A stretch of DNA of 64,000 bases from Scenedesmus sp. ARA3 (Eukaryota > Chlorophyta > Chlorophyceae > Sphaeropleales > Scenedesmaceae). Made by a program: the position numbers and the translations under genes. Positions within the stretch are counted from its first letter, which is position 1. Every line of letters begins with the position of its first letter. The stretch is taken from positions 1 to 64,000 of the forward strand of contig RWJK01000193.1 of NCBI GenBank assembly GCA_004335835.1, in the 5' to 3' direction. This document shows positions 56,748 to 64,000 of this stretch, piece after piece. The notes under the pieces were generated by a model. The model searched no databases, was not told the origin of the DNA, and saw only the letters and a list, made by a program, of their open reading frames with translations.

Positions 56748-59700
56748 CTAAGCACACAGACCCCGCACGGCGGCGGGCACTATGACAGCACTCCCTTCTA
56801 TGTATGCGTTATCAAGGAGCTGCGGATGATAGTTTATTCCCCAATACAGCACTTGCTGGGATGCGGTGACAGCACAAGTAGCAACCATTCCAGCGTACAG
56901 TGCCGTGGCATTGCTGAGCCCCTTGACACGCAAGGGCATGCTGGTGGCCTGCGATGCATTATAGCGATCCCCAATTGTAGCGTTGAGGTACCCTTGTCCA
57001 AGCTGCCCGTAATCATTCCAGCCCCAGCAATACACCTCGCCGCCACTTGTAGCAGCTGTCTTGACAAGAACACATGCATGCACGGGTCCTGCCACCACAT
57101 CAACAACGATGCAGGGTGGCAACCCTAACATTTTGCGTGGTTCGTTGAGGGTTTCAGAGTTTGCCATGAACATAGATGCACCCCACCAATTGCTAGTGGC
57201 CCAGCACCACACAGAAGAGCCATCAGCCGCACCACTCCCTTGCACAATGGCACAACCAAAGTCCCACCCTACGGCAACTCGCACAACATTCTGCAAGCTT
57301 TCAAGCACCCTAGCTGCTATGTCAGAGTCCCAGCAGATGACTGTTGTGTTCTGCAGAACAGCACACGACAAGCCAGAGTTTGTCGGAACAGCCACGGCTG
57401 TTGCCCTGGCTGTGCCAGCGATTGCAGTACCAACACTTGTGGACCGACCCCAACAATAAACTACACTGTTTGGATCAGCATAAACCACGCAGTTGTAGTT
57501 CCCACCAGACGCCAGCTGCACGATGCGGGATGCCGGCAGGCCTTGCACAGCCACAGGAATTGTGGAAGAGATCCGCTTGCCGTCACCAAGCTGACCGTAT
57601 TGGCCGTCCCCAACACAGTACACTTTATCACTGCCTTCAGATGTGGTGGCTAGAACACAGCTATGACCGAAACCATTGCCAACACTGCGGATGTTCATGC
57701 CAGCCAGGGCAGAAGCAGGAAGAAGCTTGCTGCTCCCTGTTGCTGAGCCCTGCCATGACTGCCCGTAACCATTGGATCCTGCGCACTCAACGCTGCGGTC
57801 AAACAGCATCACACAGAGGTGACCATTTCCAATTGCGATGTTTTGCACGCAACGCCTGCAGGCAGGGTCACTGGCACGTGAAACACTGCAGCTGCTGGCA
57901 TCACCTGCAAAGCAGCAAAGGCAGAGAGGCAGAGCTGATGGTAACCATCAAGGTATGGCTACATGACCACGACCCCCCTAAAAAGGAAGACCAAGACATG
58001 TGCAAGTCAAGCACTGCTGTGGCACATGGAGAGGGTCCACAACTGTGTTGCTGCAGCAGTATGGCTCCAGCACACATGGTAGTACGTTTGTAGGATACTG
58101 TAAGCAATGCTCCAATTGTAAGGGCAATATCTGGCATTGAAATTAGGATGCAGCTGAATCACAAGTGCTTATGATGTTGGGCAGTAGATCTCCTCTGGAG
58201 CCACTTTCAGAGCACAAACTGCTTCTTGGCATACGACCCCTGCTTCCAACAGCGTGTTACTTGTGTAACATAGGCGCAACATTACGGCTATGACAATGAA
58301 CCACATAAGCTGCAGTGCTTGTGCCAATAACAGTTGAATACGTCTGCTCACTCGGTGGTGGTGGTGGCGGCGGTGGTGGTGGTGGCGGTGGTGGGCTTGG
58401 TGGTGGTGGGCTTGGCGGTGGCGGGCTTGGTGGTGGTGGGCTTNNNNNNNNNNNNNNNNNNNNNNNNNNNNNNNNNNNNNNNNNNNNNNNNNNNNNNNNN
58501 NNNNNNNNNNNNNNNNNNNNNNNNNNNNNNNNNNNNNNNNNNNNNNNNNNNNNNNNNNNNNNNNNNNNNNNNNNNNNNNNNNNNNNNNNNNNNNNNNNNN
58601 NNNNNNNNNNNNNNNNNNNNNNNNNNNNNNNNNNNNNNNNNNNNNNNNNNNNNNNNNNNNNNNNNNNNNNNNNNNNNNNNNNNNNNNNNNNNNNNNNNNN
58701 NNNNNNNNNNNNNNNNNNNNNNNNNNNNNNNNNNNNNNNNNNNNNNGGTGGGCTTGGCGGTGGTGGTGGTGGTGGTGGGCTTGGTGGTGGTGGACTTGCT
58801 GGCGGTGGTGGGCTTGGCAACGGCCTTGCAGGCCCTGGTGATGGTGATGGTGAGCGAGGTACCTCAGACGATGGGCTGGGGCTTGAAGATGGCCGAACCA
58901 CGTCACTCAGCATTTGTGTTGTCCTGCCGCACAGCCTGAACGGCCCGCTGCTGGCTGCTGATAGGCTGCGCACATAGCCCAAGTTGGAAGCCAAGAGATC
59001 TGCCACAATGTCAGCCTTACGTGGCCGAGTTGCCATGCTCAGCGTTGTGGACAAGGTGCTCAGGTCCCGCATGAGCTGCAGCAGGCGCTGCGGCTGTGTG
59101 GGTTTGTAGAGGAAGCAGCCAGCTCCAGTTGTCTCATAGGCTAAGCCTGGTTTGAGCCTCTGCCTGATGTCATCTACCCGTTGTGCCATGCTGGCTTTGT
59201 TGAACTGCAGCGCAAAGGTGTAGTCTGGCTGCATGATGAAGGCTGAGCCGTATGCCGCCCTGAAGGAGCCGCCCAGGCCCCAGCCGGGACCCCAGCTGCA
59301 AAATGACAAGTGAGTGCAGCATCAACGCCATACTCACAGCGTCATCAAAAAGGTTGTGACACACAGATCTGCCAGAACTTACGTGGTGCTGCTCTGTGAA
59401 TAGTGCTCACCCAGCTGCCTCCGCTGCTTGCGTGCAAAACGCTGGGCGGCATGCAACAAGGGGCAGACGGCAGAGCGGCCATTGCAACAGTGGTGGCAGC
59501 CACCTGTGGATGTTGCGCCAAGATCAATGGCCAGGCAGGGTTGCAGAAGCTCACCTGTTTTTGCAGATCCAGTAGCCATCATTGAATGTGCTTGGGCTAT
59601 CCCACCAGCCGTAGCAGAAGACCGCGTGCATCGTTATCGTGGCAGGGTCGAGCCTACTTGCGTCCTCAAGAGCGGTGAATGTGCCGCCTGCAGAGGTCTT

Positions 59701-61961
59701 GTTTGCCACAAAGCTGGTGAACACTGTTGAGGACATGGCCATGGATGTTAGCACGCCACCTGTGAGCATGATCTGCTCCTTCACTTTTGCCATTGTTGTT
59801 AGAGCACTGCCAGCATTTGTCACAGAGAACACCCCGCCTGCAGGTGCAACAAGGACTTGCTTGCATCAGCCCAGCGGTGCTGCTTGTTGCTGCATGCGCA
59901 ACATTGCTTGTGTTTGCACACCTTGCAGTGGCTTACTGGTGCTGTCCGTCAGAATTAGCTGCAGGAACCTGCCCACAGTACTGCTAGTACCATGCATGTA
60001 CTAAATGCGCACATGTCACGTGACAGCTGCAACCCGGCAGCACTGACGACAGCAGTGCTCCATGCACATTGTTACGCGCGGGGCACGGGTGCAGCATATG
60101 ATATCTAACATGCATGTCTCCGTTTACTGACGTATGCACTGCTGTTGTTTCAGCATGTCACGGCAAAGGCCTCCTGATACACGAATCAGCATGCTGGATA
60201 TACTGTTTCTTCGGTGGGTCACCATTTAGCGCAATCTAGACTACAACATGAAGCATGGCGTCAAGCATAGCATCTTTCACATGACACCCGTGAGCATGCC
60301 ACTGATGAAACTGTGCGGTGTGTTCACTGGTGGCCGCCACGCCAGCTGCCTGCTGAGCAGGCCACCGCCTCACCTTCAGGCAGTTGTGAACTGCACAGCC
60401 CAGCGCCCAATTCGGAGCATTCCTCAGTGGACGAAGCATCACCAAGGTAAGGGAAGCAGTCGCGTGCTGCCCACTGCGCAACTCGGCCTTCGTCAATGGA
60501 CCGCAAAACGTCCTCGTACGATGAGCCTGATCAGTCTCATGAGACACAGCTGACACGCGGCCGCAACCTGTAGGCCAACAAAGGGCCGAAGCCAAGCCTT
60601 CATCTGTGTATGTGTATGCGGTGTGGCATTCTGAAGCAGTTTTTCCAAACACATATTTGTGTGCGAGTTGCTGAGCATGAAGCCACACGTTCACAACGCA
60701 TGACGTGTGTGTGCCTACAACGCGATGTACAGAACCAGGCACTGCAACGTCATGTGTTGCCAACACTGGGATCACTCACATGCAGAAGCTTAGAGCTTGC
60801 TCTGACAAGTTGAATCCACTCCAGGTTTGCTGCTTGTACACATTGATCGCAGCCTCAGCAGCAGCAGTGACGGCAAAGCCCACGCATGAAGAGAACATGC
60901 CTTGGTCCTTCAACCATGTACCAAGAATAATGCCGAGACCGCTTCGCGTCAATAGCCGGAACGCTCTGCTGGTGTGGTGTTGCACAGGCACAGGAAAGTA
61001 CAAAGGCAGGTTCACGCTACAAAGGTTCAACATCGCATTCATCACAGGGCTGCAAAGTCGTACATAGGATCAAGCACAGTGTGCACCACACATTGCCCAG
61101 CTGCGTGGTGCCATACTTAAGTGAAACAAATTTGTTTCTGCTCCACTGCACACCACAGCAAGCTTGTCGTGCAGTGTTTGTTTCTGCTCCACTGCACACC
61201 ACAGCAGTACCTGAGCAGGGCTGATGAATGCTCGGCGGCCAGGCGTGTCTGCTGTGCTGTTTGACGAGTACTTTGCAGGCGTCAGTGCCAGCAGCAGCAC
61301 ATCTTCACAGGCAGGGTCTGCAACGTTTGTCGTGTTGCATGCTGCCTGCGCCAGCTGTGTGATGTTAACTCCAGCACCGAGGTTTGCGACTACACGCGCC
61401 CTGCCCCTCACGACACTGTAGTTGCGCCGTGTTGCGTTGGGTGCTGACTTCAAGCCTTTTGGCGCGTAGGTCAGGCCTGTGGCACGGCTGCAGCTCAATG
61501 ACAAATGTGCAGCGGGCGCATTTGCAAGTGATGTTAGTGACCGTGCTGCAAATGCCGTGTGCAAGTCAAGGCAAAAGCACAGCATTGCAGCAGCACGCAA
61601 AAGCAGCTCTGGAAGTCCAGGTGCGGCTCACCATCAAGCTGTGCAGATTCAAGATGTTGCACCAACCTACCGCGTTACAAGGTTTAAGTTCTACAGCATC
61701 CCCGGCGTGCATGAATAAAGGAAGAGGGTTTGTGAGCCGAGACTCGCGTCACCCAATGTCGTAACAAACCTCCTGTCATTCTACCAACGCGCATCAACTC
61801 ACGCGAAGCTCTGCAAGCTCGTACGTGGCACACCTGCAGCACATCAATGCAGGCTGTCAGTGCATGATTCGCATCCTTGCAGAACCAGTGTGGCTGCAAG
61901 TGCTTTTAGGGGCTGCATGTGATCGTCAGCACCAAAATCCAATGCCAGTGCAGTGCACATG

Positions 61962-62006
<45 letters not shown>

Positions 62007-62425
62007 GGCGGCGCTCAGGGGCGGCGGCACGGTTGCATTGCATGTGCACGTCACGCAGTCACTGAGTGTGCCACAAGGCCTATGCTTGAATAAATCACTC
62101 TTCGCTAATGGGCGAACAGCCGTGGCAGTGGCCCCTACAGTGGCTGCGTCAGACAAGGGTTTGACAGTACACAGCACATGCTAGGCAGCTGCACCAGCCG
62201 CCTCTCACCCTGCGGCTCCTCATCTGGTGCAGCACCAGCTGACACCATCTGCAAGAGTAGCAGAGTGCCTGCAGCAGTTGCAGCAAACCATGCAGTGAAA
62301 ACCTGCCAATGCAGCGGCTCCTGTTTTTGGATGCCTAGTGTGCGAATGCAAGCACTGCGCAGTGCCTGTGCTCGAGCATGTTTAGTGACACTGGCAGGTG
62401 ACTGCAGCAGGCTCGCTTCAACCAA
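56748..62425 (-). CDS. Papain-like cysteine peptidase fused to a Pro-rich hinge and an RCC1/BLIP-II propeller
   Basis: Probably secreted or cell-wall-associated. Firm exons: 57904-56748 (RCC1), 59295-58352 (peptidase end plus Pro-rich, containing the gap) and 59837-59555; their splice phases agree. Likely exons: about 60530-60374, about 61045-60780 and about 61585-61211. The 5' part (61.9-62.4 kb) holds a hydrophobic signal-like stretch (VFTAWFAATAAGTLLLL) and Cys-rich pieces, but no certain ATG. The C1A peptidase core reads KDQGMFSSCVGFA (Gln and catalytic Cys kept; the usual CGSCW is altered), NLSEQALSFC, RDCFPYLGD, then MHAVFCYGWWD (catalytic His) and ICKNSWGPGWG (catalytic Asn, spliced across 59555/59295). 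A Ser-Pro/PPSPPPP spacer follows. The last 384 residues form about six to seven RCC1-type blades (GHSCVLA, VYCVGDGQYGQLGDG, VYCWGWNDYGQLGQG) with paired Cys, which resembles extracellular BLIP-II propellers more than nuclear RCC1. Exact 5' structure is unresolved. Confidence 0.78.
58444..58746. other. Assembly gap (303 N) inside the Pro-rich coding repeat
   Basis: The gap interrupts GGTGGTGGGCTT-type repeats that encode PPPPSPPPP on the minus strand. Its declared length keeps the reading frame, but the true repeat length is unknown. Confidence 0.98.
61131..61206. repeat. Two direct copies of a 30-bp unit next to a peptidase-gene donor
   Basis: TTTGTTTCTGCTCCACTGCA plus CACCACAGCA occurs at 61131-61160 and 61177-61206. 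The second copy abuts the proposed donor at 61211/61210, so this too is a duplication at an exon-intron boundary. Confidence 0.85.
61961..62003. repeat. (CTG)n microsatellite in the 5' part of the peptidase-RCC1 gene
   Basis: About 14 CTG units on + (CAG on the coding strand). Read in the coding direction it would give poly-Ala after ATVPPPLSAAP; it may be intronic or coding. Confidence 0.85.
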
Positions 62426-63262
62426 CTAGCTGCTGCTGGGTGAGATGCTTGGATTTAAGATTCAAGATAGTTGGCACAGACAGCGGACAAAAATGATCAA
62501 GCGGTGCCAGTCCGTGGAGGGTGTGTGCGCGGGCAACAGCACAGCTATTGGTGCCAGGCAATACAGCAAATGATGTAGAGGCTCCCCCAGTAGCTTTGCT
62601 AAACCAAGAAACATGACTGTAAACGGCGTGTATCGAGATCCAGGAGCTCCAGCGGAAGACAAGGGAAGCTTCCTTCGAGGGCTGCCAGGGGCTGCCTGTG
62701 TGTCCCACACCAAACCGCTTCAAGCTATGCTCAAACCCTTCAAAACGAGCTATAGAAAGTGATTGTAATTGACAGGCTGGCCATATTGGTTGAACGACGG
62801 TGTGGCACTACCATTGCCGGGGCCACCAGCTGGCGGGGGGCCGGGGCAGAATCATCGGAGGTCCGGACACAGAGATGTTCAGCAACTCAAATTCCGCAAC
62901 ATTGCCCTTAGAAACGAACAGCAGGGCGTGAGGGTGCCCTCCTACCGAGAGACCAAGCCGCTGTTATGGCCAGTCAAGCCCTATGCGCAACCTCGCACAA
63001 CAACTTGCGAGCACTGTCACCCAGTTACAATGAAGAGCTTGAAACTTGCACATATGCATCGTATCAACTTTAGGGGCAGTTGCTGCACAACAATAAAAAT
63101 CACCCCTGTTCTGCTTTGCTGGTGACCAGCAGCGCACTGCCGCCGAGCAGCAGCAGCAGCAGCAGCAGCAGGAGCAGCAACACACCACAAGCAATACTTT
63201 GCAACCCCTGGTCTTGACACTTTGCGCTGTCTTCTAGTGCAAGACCAGGCTAGACAGCTGTC
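62426..63262. other. Region upstream of the peptidase-RCC1 gene
   Basis: Probably the promoter and possibly an undetected first exon. Minus-strand frames are open at 62418-62723 but show no domain or signal peptide. A CAG run lies at 63149-63171. Nothing else is recognised. Confidence 0.3.
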
Positions 63263-63557
63263 GGGCTTAAGGGGGCGGTTTACTTGAGACTGAGACACCG
63301 AGTTAATATGAAGGGGGGGTAAGCGACAAGCAAGCTCGATTTTCATGTGCTCCAGGGGGGTTAAGCGGGAAGCAAAGTGGTCACTGCCAGTCAGCACACT
63401 GAACAGGTGGCGAAAGCCTACCAGGGGAGGGAGGGAGGGTAAGCGGCAAGCGACTTTTATTAGCGTGTAGGCAAGAGCTTGACCCCCGGTAAGCGGTTAT
63501 ACCCCTCCACAGATTAACTGGGTGTCTCAGTCTCAAACAAACCGCCCCCTTAAGCCC
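63263..63557. mobile_element. Short non-autonomous element with 45-bp terminal inverted repeats (MITE-like)
   Basis: The left arm 63263-63307 (GGGCTTAAGGGGGCGG and on) matches the reverse complement of the right arm 63513-63557 with three mismatches in 45 bases. The 205-base interior has no coding capacity but carries four G-rich blocks ending in TAAGCG (near 63312-63325, 63353-63367, 63424-63445 and 63486-63496). No obvious target-site duplication is seen, which leaves the superfamily open. Confidence 0.72.
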
Positions 63558-64000
63558 TGGACCACCTGGAATTGACGTGTCCAAGCAGTGAGTGCATCAC
63601 TGTGATGCACTGTCACTGACAGTGTGGTCCAGCTGGGGATTGACAATTCGTTGAAGTTCTCTACTAATTCCCGGATCGCAGGGTGCTTACGCATCCTGTT
63701 AATGGTTTCTGCTCTGGCACAGGCGCTGAGCGAGGCGAACAAGAGCCAACATGGGCCAAGTGCTCACTGACTGCCGCACTCCTGCCAACGACAGATGGCG
63801 GGCTGTGCCTGACGTGAACATACGTATGCTGGAATCTTGGGTAACAGCAGCCAGCATAGAATAATGCACCAATTGAGCATGAGAATGTTCACGTGCCGGG
63901 AGATGACTAAGCGGCAGGTGCCAAGGTGCTGTTACACACTTTATTGATTCCACGTGGCCCTGACACTTGACTGCAGACTGCGGCGGCTTCACGTTTCCGC
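63558..64000. other. Right edge of window, no assigned gene
   Basis: Open frames on the minus strand (63699-63992 and 63533-63742) lack any recognisable motif. A short palindromic stretch around 63595-63622 (AGTGCATCAC/GTGATGCACT and CACTGACAGTG) is visible. It could be the edge of a gene lying outside the window. Confidence 0.25.

Overview
The window reads as nuclear DNA of a green alga (Chlorophyta, probably Chlorophyceae; a Sphaeropleales/Scenedesmus-like or volvocine relative is my guess). The reasons are intron-rich genes with GT-AG splicing, pervasive CAG/CTG repeats giving poly-Gln, poly-Ala and poly-Ser runs, TGTAA poly(A) motifs downstream of several stop codons, and a Ser-Pro-rich PPSPPPP cell-wall-type spacer. 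There is no sign of prokaryotic operons.

Layout, left to right. (1) 2-400 (+): the 3' end of an unidentified acidic Ser/Gly-rich protein, then about 3.2 kb of GT-rich, probably untranslated sequence. (2) 4308-10633 (-): a complete 14-exon kinesin-5 (BimC/Eg5) mitotic motor, divergent from (3) 11434-16609 (+): a JmjC ribosomal-oxygenase-like protein (NO66/MINA53 type) with an armadillo-like N-terminus. (4) 17675-20454 (+): a compact DDX6/Dhh1-type DEAD-box RNA helicase, followed by about 3.9 kb of GT-rich presumed 3' UTR. (5) 24897-33916 (+): a 16-exon glycoside hydrolase family 1 enzyme with a 386-residue charged N-terminal extension. Many of its introns hold extra tandem copies of the adjacent exon edge. 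(6) 33917-41651: a long convergent zone whose base skew flips near 35.7 kb, with one small acidic ORF on the minus strand. (7) 41652-45830 (-): a sterol-glucosyltransferase-like GT-B enzyme (UGT80/ATG26 type), divergent from (8) 46744-49991 (+): an MFS anion/phosphate-transporter-like protein. (9) 51427-53469 (+): a seven-helix membrane protein of unknown family. (10) 56748 to about 62425 (-): a large protein joining a papain-like cysteine peptidase, a Pro-rich hinge (interrupted by a 303-base assembly gap) and an RCC1/BLIP-II beta-propeller. (11) 63263-63557: a short terminal-inverted-repeat element.

For five genes (kinesin-5, DDX6, GH1, the glucosyltransferase and the MFS transporter) the exon phases close exactly from the chosen ATG to stop, giving 1058, 414, 916, 668 and 582 residues. 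The NO66-like gene (1137 residues) and the seven-helix gene (354) also close, with less certain starts. The 5' exons of the peptidase-RCC1 gene are only partly resolved. The genes do not form a pathway; this is an ordinary gene-dense nuclear segment. The most unusual items are the splice-boundary duplications in the GH1 gene and the peptidase/RCC1 domain combination.
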